This document shows positions 1 to 12,906 of a DNA stretch of 64,000 nucleotides, piece by piece; within the stretch, counting starts at the first letter, position 1; each line of letters opens with the position of its first letter. Source of the stretch: Stropharia rugosoannulata (lineage: Eukaryota; Basidiomycota; Agaricomycetes; Agaricales; Strophariaceae); contig JANCIK010000004.1 in assembly GCA_028532985.1 (NCBI GenBank), positions 1 through 64,000 on the forward strand, read 5' to 3'. A program made the translations under genes and the position numbers. The notes beneath the pieces are model-generated. The model did not search any database. It was not told where the DNA came from and saw nothing but the letters and a program-made list of their open reading frames with translations.

Positions 1-113
1 CCCCCCCCCCCCCCTAAACCCTAAACCCTAAACCCTAAACCCTAAACCCTAAACCCTAAACCCTAAACCCTAAACCCTAAACCCTAAACCCTAAACCCTA
101 AACCCTAAACCCT
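1..113. repeat. Telomere, CCCTAAA heptamer repeat (left chromosome end)
   Basis: About fourteen units of CCCTAAA (TTTAGGG on the other strand) run from base 12 to base 113, with the C-rich strand on + as expected for a left chromosome end. The first eleven or so bases are extra C and look like a sequencing or polishing artefact at the contig tip. The unit is the 7-mer rather than the TTAGGG hexamer best known from fungi. The repeat passes directly into coding sequence of the TLH gene at about base 114, with no spacer. Confidence 0.97.
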
Positions 114-3100
114 TCAGACGCGGAAACGGTGCAGTGGTCGTGGTGGTGGGGGAAACGCTTCCAGTCGCGCCCAAGACAGATGCAAGTAATACATGCATCC
201 TTTGAAACACGGTCGAGGGCAGCGATCATGGGTTTCACGATGTTGCGCTCGAAGCGTGCATCGCTTGTGAGAGCGCGAGCACTATCGACCCTCGCCATAA
301 CTGAGGGGGTGCCGCGATCGAAAGGGGAAGGGGGCAGCAAAAGGTCTCGGTCCTGGGGCCTAGATGCAGAGGATGAGGTGCTCATCCGTCCAGAGGGGGT
401 CGATTGGGCTGTGGATGGTGGCGGTGGCTGCGGCGTCTGTCGATGCTGTGTACGCTGTTGCGGAGGGGACGATATTGCATTTGAACCCATGGAGGCGACA
501 CTCATGCGCCCGGAATTTGTGGACTGAGCAGTGGGCGGGCGAGATTGGGGGGCCCGTGGCGGGCGAGAGTGCGGGACCGGGGGAGGTGGCATAGACGTCT
601 TAGCACTCGAGGAACTTGGCGTACGTTTTTGAGATCCAGACGGCGGTTTGAAAGCCGAGCTCGCAGAGCGCGAGCTTCCCGGAACTGGGGCAGACGTCTG
701 AGTCTGGGGTGCATACGATGCACTGCGAGGTTTTGCCGAATTCAACTGGGAGCTGGGCGTCCTTGAAGAAAGGCCTCCATAGAACGGAGGCTTCTTTGCA
801 GGAGCAGCCTTTGAGGCAGCGCTGGTACCACGCGGGGGAGACGGATTGGATAGTCGGACGCGTTTACTGGCAGAGGATTCATCCAGGGAACTACGCTTGT
901 TCGTAGCGGTGGCAGGGGACGTAATAGCGGGAATGATAAACTGAGATGTGGACGGCGTAAAGTCGCTATACGCAAAGTAATGAGTAAGAAACCACATATA
1001 TACATTTAAGAACTACTTACCTATCGTCGAACGATGCCAGAGAGATAAAGATATCTTCACCAGGTGTATCTTCGGGTACCGGGGACAGCAAATCAGGAGA
1101 CGACCTGGAGCGCAAAGCAGACGAAGTGTGAACAGAGAGCGGCACGCTACCTCGCACGGATTGGCTGTCGGCATCGAATTGAGGCATGGCAATGTTGATA
1201 AAAAGGGTGGTAAACGGTTGTAGGAGGCACTCCCTGCAGTACGCGCAAAGTGTCGCACCTGGGATGAGCATACAGGTAATGGCTACTCCGTCAATAGCGC
1301 GGGTGGGTATGATACGAAGGCACTGAATTTTGTGAGTGGCAACCCATTCAGTGATGTGGTCAGTGCCGAAGGCATTGTAGGGGGACAAATAAGGCTCGAA
1401 GGGGACATAGGTGATGCATAGAGCCGGTTGTCCATCACGGCCACCGCGAGACTCCTGCTGATACTGGTCAACCACAGACCAGGCAGGCTTTGCGTGTACG
1501 ACGACCTTGACGTAAGGGTGGTCAAACCCGCAACCGAGAACACTTGTTGCGACAATAATGGCGTCGTTGCCGGAGAGAAAACGGGCCATGGTCTCGTCAT
1601 TGGTTTCGTTGTTGCCACTAACAAAAGGTTCGACTCCGAGGTTCGCAGCCAATTGCTCTGCATCGTCGCGAGTCTGACAGAACACGATCATGCGCTCGTG
1701 AGGTTTGAGCCTTTGTGCTATTTCCTTGACATCGGCTGCAACGCGATCCAGTAGAATCTCACCCCTCGCAATACGTCGAATTTCGTACCCAAGCTCGGGG
1801 CGGACGCAAGTAGACCGGACGACGCGCCAGGTGGTATTTGTGAGCGCTGTAAAGTTGTCGAGTGCCTCGCGAGGAATGGAGCCGCTCAGTCCGATGATTG
1901 GAGTGCTGACGAGATTCAGCGTCGAGAACGCACGAAAGCACTTGCGGTAGCTTTGATCCGTGAGAACCTTGTGTATCTCGTCGAAGATGATTATGTTGAG
2001 CCGTTTCGACGCCTCGAGCGTACACAAGTAGCTATAGACCGTTGAATAAGTGAGGTATATTTAAATAAGACCAGAGAACATACGATTTAAATGTTGCATT
2101 TTGTAAATGCTCGACAGCAACATAAACCAGCGTGGCAGCAGCGTTAAATTTGCCGTTCGGAGTCCACTGGGAAGCCGTGAGGTTGTGCTCGCGAGCACGA
2201 CGTGCAAAGTCGTTGTGTAGAGCAGAGAGAGGTAGGACAACAACGGTTGTCCCTCGTGAGCGGAATAACCAAGCATACAACAGAATGAGAAGCGTCTTCC
2301 CCTTCCCGGTGCCTAGAACACCGAGGATACTCTCTTCGCCCCTACACATTAGCTCCAAGAGTAGCGCCTGCTCCGCACAGGTAAATTTGGCATTGGGGTC
2401 GTCTAAGAACTCGCGCAAATGCACAAGCAGGGAGGGATGGGGCGATATAAGCGAGGGAGCGTGCGGATCGTTATCGTCGGCAGACGTAACGGTTTTGGGG
2501 ATAAACCGTGCGATGGCGTTGGCCATACCATTGAACGAAGCCTCCTTGAGGCGCTCCTCGAGCGTATCAAGGACAATCTTGCTGACACCGTCCGAAACGG
2601 CGTCGATAAGCTTCTCTGTTAGAGGAGCATCTGGTAGTATAACATACATGAGTATATATTAAAGTAATAATAACGATAAACATACTACTATTGCCTTGAT
2701 TCTGCGAGCTATCAGGCGGAGACGGCTCAGGAGCGCGGCCTTGACCTATCCCGACGTGCTTCTGCATTTTGAGTGCTGCACGGATGGCTCCGTCGATGAT
2801 CCGCTTATCCGCGGACTTGTGCTGCTCGTCCCGCCGTCCGTAGCGACGATTGGCCATATCAGTGCCGTGCATCATGGCAAGATCGGTGTACGAGTCTGAC
2901 GTGCTGAAGTAATTACGAGCATCGGGTACGTAGTGAGATAAGGCTGTCATGAAAGAGCGGAAGCGCAGGGGGCGAAGGTCAATGCCAAAGTACGGCGTCG
3001 TGATCTCGGCAGCGAGGTTGCTGAATTTCTCACCAGACATCGTTGACTGCAGACCTGGCCAGAGCTGGAAGCGGTAGCGATTAAGAACGTCGTCGTCCAT

Positions 3101-6057
3101 AAGCGACTTGACAAGGAATTCCATAAAAGGGCGAATGATAACGAGGAAGTTGATCAACTCGTTTGCCCAGTCATCTGTTACAGGGTGCGGAACATACGCC
3201 TTGCGATTAAAGCGGTGCGTCGTTTTGTCTTGCAAAGAAACAAATGCCAGCCGATGGTTCTCAATGCGAAGGTTCCGCTCTGCTGAAGAGGTGTTGCGAA
3301 GAAGTAGGCGAGCGATCTCGGACGCCCTGGGGATCAGAAGCGCAGAGTATACTGCCCCAACAGCAAGCTTGCCCTGGATAGACTCGAGGCGCTGAAGAAG
3401 GGCGCAAGCGGGCTCGCTCTTCCAGTGTAGCTTTCCCTCGTGATGAAAGGTGTATGTCGCCGCCCGTTCGGGGTCAGACAGAAGCCATTGGCCATACGAA
3501 GTGCGGTAGGCATCAAAGCCATTCCGTGGGTCGTCGATGAAGGAATAACCGGCCGCGGCATTGTTCGCATGGTCAACAAGCTGGTCAATTACGAACGAGG
3601 GGCGACAATAGCTGGGGATTTCATCGCCGCAGAAGATATCCTGCTCGATGAGCTGCCTAAAGTTTATGAGCTCGTTATCGTGCATGCGTTTAATGTCCGT
3701 GGTTCGAAGAACATTGCCCTTGTATGTGACTTCGCGGCCAAGAGAGTCAGACAGGTGAAAATCACTGTTGTTGACTTCGGTTTCGCCGATGCCTTTCAAG
3801 ATACGATGAGCATTACATATAAAGCTCATCGGGGTCTCGTGCATCGTATGTAGGAACCGCTCAAGTGGAGCAAGTGCTCTGTTATTAATTAGCAGATGAT
3901 AAACAAACATGTAATATGACGAACTCACTCAAAGGAGGAAATGTTCGCTCCAGAAGATACCTTGTCGACCTCGATAAGTATGTTCCCGCGAATGCAATAT
4001 TCGAGGGCGGCACAGGTCCCTGTGATCTCTGACGCCTGCTGAAATGATCCGTGGGGCTTGACAGATGAATACACGAGGAAAAGGGGGACGGGCGAGAAGA
4101 AGCGCCCGAGATCTTTGCTGCATTCGTACATGTGGCGTTCATGTGCAAAGATGGCGTAGCACGACTGGTGAAAGTGTAGATCTATTGAGTCGTGGTCTCC
4201 AGCGTGAAGAGCAACAGACAAAGCATGGAGAATATCGATCTGCGCCTGGTCAAGAGCAGGGAACAGACGACAAAGAAGTGATCCCTCCTCATCAGCTATG
4301 GTGCGCAGAATACTGAATAGAAGACGGCATAACTTGTCGCCGTATTTGCGCTCGAGTCTTTCTGAAGCGCACGAAGATCATGCTTCCGGGATCGACACTG
4401 ATATCACATAAGTATTATATATTTAATTGTAAAGTAGACGACGTACTCTGGGTAAAACTGTGCGAGCTTCTCTGTTAAACCGTAGCCGCGCTGCCTCAAG
4501 AGCGTGGTCTGGATCAGCGCCATGTAGCGACGTGACGCTTGCTGTAGAGCAGTACCCCACGGCTCTGACTCGGCATCAGGTAGGCGGGTAGCTTCGATGA
4601 GCTCCTCTGGAGTATAGCCACTAATGGCGTCCATCCAGTTCTGGTTATAAAAAAAGGATCCCGTATTGAGCGAATCGTCATCCTCGCGCAAAGGGAGTGC
4701 GCTATAATCTGTTGTCGAGCACTGGCGCTTGAACATGCTGCGGAGAACGTTAGGATCAGGAGCAGAGGTGCTCAGGTTCGAGACGTCGACAGGAAAGTAG
4801 TGACGGCTCTGGCCGTGATGTAAGATCTGCGCAGGGTATGTGTAGTGAATGCGGTCTTCAAGAGCAACGTAGCCACAGCGGTCAAGATTTGATTGGTGAC
4901 TGGACAGCGCCGCCCTCGTTTTGTAACCCCTGAAGCACTCGCCGCAGAAGTAGAGAAGGTCTGGCTCGATAGGGACAGCGAATATGGGCTGAATCCTCTC
5001 GGATGGATAACTAACTTGGGCGAGCGGCAAAAGCTCGAACTCGCGAATAAGAGCGTTGTCCATGTCGACGGGGGCCGTATAGAACGGGTTGTGTCCATTG
5101 GCGTGGTCGGTAATTGTTTGCGGCTCTATGGCGCGCTGGCAGATGGTACAGATGACGACGTTCAGCCCAGTATCGATGGCTATCGCCAATGCTTCAAAGT
5201 TGTACATGGGATGAGAAAGGACCGTGTTCTTGGTGGGCACAGGTATGTACGACGAGTACTCCACTTCAGATGCATCGTGTTCTTTCATAGGCGAGCCCGC
5301 GCGCAAGGGGGAGGGAACGGTTGTCGCAGGCGCCTGAAGTGACGAGGGTTCGGTGTCTGTTACATAGATATCAGAGCATTCCGAGCTCGGCGACACTGAG
5401 CGCGACTGGTCCGGAGATGAAAAGTCGAGATCGACGATGGGCTGGGGCGCTGCAGGGAGGGCTCGTTACTTGGGTTGCTGTTGAATGTAAAAACTACGTA
5501 CCAGGTTTAACTGCATGCGTTGGAGTTGGAGCCGCAGACGGGGCTTGGTTTGCAGCAGACGCGGTCGATTTACCGCCTGGTAAATCGATTAATACATAAA
5601 GAACGAAGCATATATATTAAATATCACGTACCAGAGAAAGAGCCACGGTTTGCAGGGGTGCATGCTGCTGCTTCGTCCGTAGGAGTAGGGGCTGATGTAC
5701 CTACAACTTTGCATTAGGCATATGTCGTTATAGATAAATAATTACCGTACCTGTAGACGAATTTACGAGCCCCGAGGTCGAATTCACAGCTTTAGTAGGC
5801 GTCTGCGAACCGTGCGCCGAGTCTACATGACGCTGGGAGGAAGGTTATCTACAGAATCTATAGTCTGAATGAAAACAGACGAGACATACCTTCATGCTCT
5901 GTGGATCCTTGTAGACAACCGTGCATCCGGGGGCGATGCATTGGAACATGTCGTTTGCATTACGCGTAAGCTCAACTTTGAAGTCGAGGTGCGGATATTT
6001 CACCAGCAAGGTTTTCTGCTTCAAGCGTTTAAGGTATTTGTCGTTGTTGGCGGGCAT
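98..6057 (-). CDS. TLH: Telomere-linked RecQ-type helicase (TLH), 10 exons, C-terminus cut by the telomere
   Basis: Exons I place on the minus strand: 6057-5890, 5832-5751, 5700-5632, 5576-5502, 5449-4447, 4357-3929, 3878-2686, 2630-2084, 2031-1021, 965-98. The introns are 50-131 bp with GTRNGT-like donors and AG acceptors; all phases agree, giving about 1814 residues. The N-terminus has a C/H segment near residue 40, low-complexity A/P/T exons, then two Cys/His finger-like segments (about 230-255 and 295-325), as in the DUF3505-type N-termini of fungal TLH proteins. The helicase core has Walker A GTGKGKT (about residue 1113), motif II DEIH (about 1205) and a motif VI-like QESRGGRDG. A Ser/Pro-rich linker follows, then a C-terminal Cys/His segment (DACITC...HHHDHC). 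The last codons GGG TTT AGG GTT TAG are telomere repeat, so the natural C-terminus is missing. Transcription runs toward the telomere. In other fungi such genes sit at chromosome ends; their function is unsettled. The family is certain, the small 5' exons less so. Confidence 0.9.
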
Positions 6058-7908
6058 CGTTGACGACAATTAGACACCGGTTCGATACCAGGTGTGTAAC
6101 TGTGCCAGAGATGATGGACCAGGGGGAGACACCGTAGAAAATGAGCGAGGGGAGACACCGTAGAATGGGAGCGAGAAACAAGGCACGAAACGAGGAAAGG
6201 TCGCTATACACCCTTGAACGGTCGCGCGTCGTCCTACGGTTCTGCGAATCCCGGACATAGGGCGGTCGCGTCGACTGGCAGGCATTACTATGCGTAGCAG
6301 AGGGATCACCCTTGTTGCTACGCGCGTCTCGATGGTTCTTGATGTAGGATGATTTGATGTACCAGGTACATGAATATACGCTGGACATATTATATCAACG
6401 CTATTAAGCAATGTATATTAAGTATATATGTTTACTTCAGTAGAATAAAGAAAGTAAACCTTGTAAAGACTTAAGTTCGGGCAACGCAAGTGCAGGAGCG
6501 ACGTCCTTAGTTGGTCCTCGGAGGTTGATACTTGCGTCGGTGTTGACACGGCGAGAAGACGATGTCTGGATGAGGTCGCGTCCGAGAAGGCACCCAGATC
6601 TCCTCGGGCTGGCCGGAAGCAGGTACCGTCGCCCGAGATCTCTCAAGATGAGCAAGATCGGTACAAGCGATACGAGGAACGTAGGCTTGCTGCAGATCTG
6701 GCTGCTGTGGGGGAACTGGGGCTTGTTAGTAGATGTTGAGCTTCGCTGACGAAGCAATTTCTGATATTTATTTGACATATGCTGACGGCTGCTACGTCTG
6801 AGTTGGGTGCAAGCGAGAGGGATAATGTTGTAACTAAAGCAAAAGGAAAACAGAGCCTGCTGATGCGGTAACTTGCAGTATGCGCCGATGCGTAGCTGCT
6901 GCAGACGTATGACCTGAAAGAGCCGTACGCGTTTGCACCGGTGCAGGCAAAGTAGAAGGGGCATGCATTTTAAAAACCCTACGTTCATGTCACATAATCA
7001 CACCTGCACAAACGCAGGTCAGACAAGGGGCGTAGGGGACAGGGCAAGAAAATAAACGGATATATTTTTACTGCTACGGATATGGTATACGTACTTAGAG
7101 TGTACAGTAGGTGGAGTTGCCGCTGCGAGGTCTCAACGCCGTTCCGCCTCCGTGAGTGGAAGTAGCGACGTCGAAGGGGACTGTACTGAAGCCTTCAGTT
7201 GAAGAAGTGGAGGGGTGCTGCTTGATATGGGGGCTCCCTGCCAGCTGCTTGTGCAGTCATTCCAGGAGCCGCGCGATAATAGTGGCCGGGTGGGGGTAAT
7301 GCAGACGTTGATGTGGGATGCAGCGGGACAGAGTCGAGATGGCGTGCAGACGGAGGGTGCCAAGGAAGCGGCAATGAAAGCTTGACGCCGCATCGATGGC
7401 GAGCAAAGGCAGGGTACGGGTATGGGCCTATGTGGGAAGGGTGGCCTGGTGGGAAGGGACAAGGCAGGCATCGCCACCGTTGCTCACAGCGGTAACGTCC
7501 ATGCGGTTTCTGGGTCTACGTTATGTGGATTGGAGGATGAGGCCAGCGAGGTGGGGACCGGGGTGCAAGGTAAGTAACAGAAACGTAGAAGCGAGAATAA
7601 CCAGAACCCACTCACCTCGTAAACCCATGCCCCATTAGATTATCCATCAATGCTTCCATGCCCTCTATATCCTGAACGCTTGCCATAGGGACTTGATTGA
7701 GGCTGCCCGGCTGAGAACGAAGGTCGAAAAGCTCCTGGTAAGGAACCGGAGGAGGGGAAGGGGTGAGTTCAGGTGGGCAGTATCGAGATCGATCAATTGA
7801 GAGGACGGCTGAAGGCAGCGGCGTGGTTCATGGATGAGGGACGGCAAGGTGAGGGTAAGAAGGAAAGGTGCTCACGTCCGTTGTAACGCGGAATGCGCGG
7901 GTTTAGGT

Positions 7909-8765
7909 GTTGGGCAGGGGGAATGAGAGTACGTCGATGGCAGGGATTCGGTGGCCAGGTAGGCGATTCGAGGGAGGCGGACCATGTACGGAGGGGCGGA
8001 AAGAGTATGCAGGGAGCGGCGCAGCCCGCTATGTAGTGCCTGGGATGAGGGTCCTGAATGAAGATGGGATGTAAGAAGGGCGGGTGACGCAAAGTAACCA
8101 CATGCAGTGTAAAAAGTTTTCATAGAATACACTCACCTTGAACCCCAAACCCAAGGGTTTATCTCCCATCTTCCCCTGATACGTCGTTGCCTTGTTGCCC
8201 GAACCGTTTCGAGGCTGGGCGGCTGAAGACGAAGGCCGGTAAGTCCCTGGTTAGAGACTGGGGGAGGGGGACAACGCAGCCAGCCGGCTTTGCTTCTACA
8301 CCTTTCCGTTGGCATGACCGATGCAAAGGGTGGTGATGTTGGGTAAAGGGGAGAGTGACGGCGTGGTGGGGGTACGAGGAAAAGAGGCATGGATCCGTCA
8401 CAGTGCGTGTGACCCCCGGAACGGAACAGCCACGGGTGTGACAAACTGAGACCGGACGGGGGACGTTGGGCGCGGGCAGCGTGGGTGGGGAGCACCGAGT
8501 CCGCGTGCACAGGATGCAAAACCTGCGTGCAGGTATGCGGGTGAAGGCGGCAACGAATGGCAAAAATATATGCGTGGTTGACTGCGTGCGCATCGCTAGG
8601 TTTCACGGAACAGGCGGGTGGGCGGCGTGCGTGCGTGGCAGGGGATGCATGGCTGGCGTTGGCGGGTAGGCGCATGGCGGGTGAGTGTGCGTGGTGAGCG
8701 TGCATGGCGACCATGCGTGGCGGACTGCATGGTGAATGGCGGGTGGGCGCATGATGGGCGTGCGT
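7909..8765. repeat. Subtelomeric duplication, copy 1
   Basis: This stretch aligns by eye with 34166-35040 in the same orientation over almost its whole length, with scattered substitutions and small indels. Shared landmarks are the GTTGGGCAGGGGG start, the ACACTCACCTTGA segment, and the onset of GTGCGTGGC repeats. It lies between the TLH gene and the minisatellite, so it is ordinary TLH-proximal subtelomere; copy 2 lies directly inside a fossil telomere. Confidence 0.85.
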
Positions 8766-9420
8766 GCGTGGGGCGTGGCAGGGTGGGCGTATGGCATGCG
8801 TGCGTGGCGTCGCGGGATGTGCGTTTGCGTGGCTGCGTGGCAAGGGTGAGCGGCGGCGCGGATGCGTGGCTGCGTCGTTGCGTGGACGTACGGCTGTGTG
8901 ACGGCCGGGGCAGGGGACGGGCCAGCCATGCAGCATGGCAGCGTTGAGGTGAGGGGGTGAGCGTGGCTGAGTGCGTGGCGGGGTAGCTGCGTGGCTGCAT
9001 GGCGAAGCGGGGCGGGTACGGGCGGGGCTGGGCGTGGAGGCTGCGTGGCAAGGCGGCGTGGCGGATGTCGCTGCGTGGCTGATGCGTGGCGGGGCGGGAT
9101 GCGTGGCGGGGCGGGACAGAGGAGCAGGCTGCGTGGCGGCGACGTTGGGCGTGGCGTGGCGTGGTCGGATAACCGGCTGTGAGATAGCCGGCTGCTGGCC
9201 ACGCGCTGCGTTGCTGCCGTGCGTGGCAGGAGCCTTGCGTGGCTGGCACATGAAAGCCGTGCATGGCAATGAAGTAGCCGGTGTTGCCGACTACGCCATG
9301 TTCGGCATAAAGCGTGGCAAGATATGCCGTGAGCTGCCGGCGTGGCGGCGACGCGTGGCGGGAATTGCCGGTGAGCCTGCCACGCACGGCAGCCACGCAC
9401 GGCCAGGCTGGCCTGCCACG
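8600..9420. repeat. GC-rich degenerate minisatellite (GTGCGTGGC-type)
   Basis: The stretch is built of variants of GCGTGGC and GTGCGTGGCG, with no fixed period that I can define by eye. It yields long open frames on both strands rich in His, Ala, Pro, Thr and Arg, a by-product of the repeat. I see no protein domain and treat it as non-coding. Confidence 0.75.
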
Positions 9421-9480
9421 CAGCCTTACAGTATTTTATTTGTACAACTCGTAAAACAAACAAATAAAATGTTGTGAGAC

Positions 9481-10789
9481 ATCATATGGGGGTTTTCAAG
9501 GCGTGGGAATCCGAATCTGCAATCAGATTGGTTCCCACGGCTACCGTTTGGGCCCATAACCCATGCCCCCGCTCCGCGGGGGCATAGGTATAGGTCCGTT
9601 TTCCAACATCGATACATGATTCAAGAACTACATATACGAAGTACCATGTTAGAAGCAGACACGGAACATTTGTGTTTCTAATCCTGAAAATAAGTAGGAA
9701 AAACGATTTAAATGGACGCATACGCCGTGTGATTAAGCTGACTAATGACATTTAAGTGGGGGGATCCCCACTTTTCGCCGTTCGGCATACGCATAGCAAG
9801 TGCGTGTACCTACCGTGCATTTAGTAGCACGATAGGCGCAACCATCACGGGCACTGTGCGCAAACTCATCTGCTGCGCATACACAGAACATGCAGAAATG
9901 GAGATCGACAAGCCACATTTTTGTTGTGCATGAGCCCACCATGCTACAAAATACATGGAGGGTGAATACACCTGCTCTGCGTATGGGACCACAGAGAATT
10001 AGTGATTGCACGGGCTGCATATGTGCAGAACACGAGTCTGAGCCGGGATGGATTCGTTCGAAAGGTACCATTCAGCCCTTTAATCCCGTAACAATGGGCG
10101 TACACGTGTCCCTAGCTTTAGCAAATTGCCTGATGATCTCCATAGGTCATGGTCCAACGTGCTGCCAGAACCGCAGCCGGATTACCCTCCTCATTCCACG
10201 CCAAGTCTGAACACCTTGAACCGGCCGGGACGCAGAAGAGCCCATTACAGAGGCACGTACGCGGCTACGCTATGAGATCTGCACACCAGCTCAAATACGT
10301 GAGTACTGCAGTCTGCCCGTGCACTTTGACTCGTTGAGGTTGATCTCAACTCACAAAACAACGAACGGCGCGCAGATGCAATGCCGTGAGACCTAAGGAT
10401 GGCCTAAACGAGGTAGGTGCTTATTTGTTGTGTGTAGATCATGGACTCACTTCTTACCCAGCCCGCCTTCGTACAAGAGCCTGTATCTTGGTTTAGAGTG
10501 AGTAGAACAAGGCACCAAGGTGGTCCGGACATGTAGACGGCCCCATTAGCCTATGATCTTGCAGAGACCGAGGTAAGAAATTTAGTCCGTGCGTGCTCAG
10601 TTAGACTGACGTCATTACTCACCTGTCCTGCGTTGACAAGCGACGTAGCTGCATCCCGAACGCATTTACCAATGAGGGACAGCCCCATGCGTCCTGTGAC
10701 CTAGATCGGGGTCTGGACAATGCTGATTGTCTTTGCCACTGCATCCAGCGAGCAGGGAGCGCTTCGTTGTCTGCGTAACTTGGAGGGAT
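9481..10789. other. Gene-free stretch with isolated palindromes
   Basis: An imperfect inverted repeat beginning CGTGGGAA lies at 9502-9539 and a GCCCCCGC/GCGGGGGC hairpin at about 9561-9583. A single short form of the GTGGGG...CCCCAC palindrome lies at about 9757-9776. These are the same palindrome types that later build the arrays at 24-33 kb. The segment near 9725 (CCGTGTGATTAAGCTGA) is echoed near 14801, so the two flanks share an old element. No gene is recognisable. Confidence 0.6.
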
Positions 10790-10795
10790 GACGCA

Positions 10796-11863
10796 TATGG
10801 CTGTCCATGTGAGGAAATATTCCGCGAGAATGTTTTGAGAAATCCTGTGCCCGCGGAAAAACTCGTCATGTGCGCGAAAGTTTACACACACTGCGCGGAA
10901 AAGTTAAAGCATGCGCGAAAGTTTTCGAGCTTGCGCGGGAAAACTTAGCATGCGCGAAAAATAGTTCAAGGTCAAATATGACTTGCGCGGATTTTTTACA
11001 GTCATTTCTGTGTGCGCGGAAATACTTGTACGGTGCGCGGAAAAGTTCGCAAAGTTGCGCGAAAGTTTTGAGAATTAAGGTTTACTGATGTGCCGTGCTG
11101 CCGTGCTTAGTTAATTGATGTGAACGGCAGAACGCCGGCATGCTGAATGAGAAAATTCACACGGGTTTCCTTCCATGAAATATCGCCTGCTGTCTGGCTT
11201 ACTACTAAAGTAGAACACTCTCAAAATGCACAAAATAGTTAAGGAAGTCAATGATATGGTTGGGAATACATTTTAATGCTTGGGTAGAACTGATAAGACC
11301 TAGGTATTGTTTGAATGCCTAAATTCCGACGTAACCACCCCATATCTAAGTATTATTAGGCAAGAACACAACATCTCAGAACAAAAATACCTATCGAAAG
11401 TCATTATTGGTGTTTTAAATTGTATAAATGACGCAATACAGCTGATTTTCATGCATAGTGAAGGAAGTGCAGGCGGAAGTTCATGGAAGGAAACCCGTGT
11501 GAATTTTCTCATTCAGCATGCCGGCGTTCTGCCGTTCACATCAATTATCTAAGCACGGCAACACGGCACACTAGTAAACCTTAATTCTCAAAACTTCCGC
11601 GCAACTTTGCGAACTTTTCCGCGCACCGTACAAGTATTTCCGCGCACACAGAAATGACTTTAGAAAATCCGCGCAGGTCATATTTGACCTTGAACTATTT
11701 TTCGCGCATGCTAAGTTTTTCCGCGCAAGCTCGAAAACTTTCGCGCATGCTTTAACTTTTCCGCGCAGTGTGTTATAACTCTCGCGCACATGGCGAGTTT
11801 TTCCGCGGGCACAAGATTTCTCAAAACATTCTCGCGGAATATTTCCTCACATGGACAGCCATA
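10796..11863. mobile_element. Foldback element, ~385-bp inverted arms, 6-bp target duplication
   Basis: The left arm (10796 to about 11180) is repeated in reverse complement at about 11480-11863, with a spacer of about 300 bp. The outer tips are TATGGCTGTCC and its complement. GACGCA directly precedes the left tip (10790-10795) and directly follows the right tip (11864-11869), a perfect 6-bp target site duplication. The arms carry about ten spaced GCGCGAAA/GCGCGGAAA motifs each. No transposase is encoded; short ORFs mirrored on both strands come from the arms. It is a non-autonomous foldback/MITE-like element. Confidence 0.9.
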
Positions 11864-12079
11864 GACGCAGGGGTTACAAGAGGACAAATTTGTTCTGCTC
11901 ACATCGTCCCCCTGTGGACTCAAACAAGCCTTGATGAGGTACGTCCGCATATGTCCCATCTCCATGTTTAATCGTGCCCGTCGTCGTCCCGTGTGGTACC
12001 TAGCTAGCCAATACGAGTCCCCTTTCAGCCTGCAGGTACATCCGGGCCTCGTTGTGCGGTGTTCCAACCCACAAGTCAT

Positions 12080-12905
12080 TGGGGCCTACAGAAAAGTCTG
12101 TGCACGTCCGTGAGGAGTTTCACGGACGTTGCACGGACTTGGCCTCCTTTGCACGGACTCAGCACGGACTTGCCTTGCTTTGCACAGACTTTGCACACAC
12201 TATTATGTGGAAAATCCACGGACGCAGAATGTATGCACGGACGCGCACGGCCTGCACAGACGCAGTTTCTTTTCTGTGTCTGTAAGCAAGTTATAAGCGA
12301 TGACTGGTGACTTGACACTGCATCTGCGTATGATAAATTGGCGCAGTTTATTGCGTCTTACATATCAACTCTGTTGCTATGGCACACAGCTTCAAGTTAC
12401 AGCGCCAATAACTCTTCTTACTAATAGAACACTGCCATACCATAAGTGTTGACAAAGCCGGTAAAAAGGCCTGCCCGCGACCCGGTACTTACAAGTCCGT
12501 GATACGGCATGTCCACAGCATTGCTTCTCCCGTTAGGATCTCGGTACGGCTGACTTCAGCTGCTTGCCATCTGACTTCAGACCTTAAAACTTGCTACATA
12601 GTATATGAGTATGCGGGCACATATCCAGTACCATAACAAAGAGTATCTGAAGGACTTACGCATTCACTCTGTTCAAAATTTATAATTTCAAAAGTTGGAG
12701 AGTGTGGAGTACAAGCTGTTACACGGACCAAACACGTATGTGCAAGGAGTTGGCACGGATGAAGTTACACGGATGCACACAGACTTGGCACGGACGCACA
12801 CGGATGCCGCATAGACGTGCACGGACGTGCACGGACGCCGCACAGATGTGCTCGGATGCCACACAGATGTGCACAGACTTCGCACGGACGCGCACGGGCT
12901 TTGGT
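12080..12905. repeat. Degenerate CACGGAC-rich repeats
   Basis: Two clusters (about 12080-12260 and 12715-12905) consist of GCACGGACT/GCACGGACGC variants at roughly 8-20 bp spacing; a weaker third cluster lies near 13715-13870. Between them, 12.3-12.7 kb is A/T-richer and shows nothing recognisable. Local reverse complements (GTCCGTG with CACGGAC) could form short hairpins. Confidence 0.65.
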
Positions 12906-12906
12906 T

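Larger units (their letters stand above)
6058..9480. other. Subtelomeric spacer without recognisable gene
   Basis: No ORF here looks like a conserved protein. The 6.4-7.0 kb ORFs lack domain-like features. Part of the stretch (7909-8765) is repeated at 34.2-35.0 kb, and its right part (about 8600-9420) is a GC-rich degenerate minisatellite. Donor-like GTGAGT on the minus strand at about 7.6 and 8.1 kb could belong to an untranslated transcript. Confidence 0.6.

Noticed and set aside
1..11. Poly-C start as a biological feature
   Set aside because: Most likely a read-end or polishing artefact at the contig tip; it is not in telomere phase.
8133..9477. Long His/Ala/Pro-rich ORFs on the minus strand and their + strand counterparts
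   Set aside because: Produced by the GC-rich GTGCGTGGC minisatellite; all frames are open and no domain or splice pattern supports a gene.
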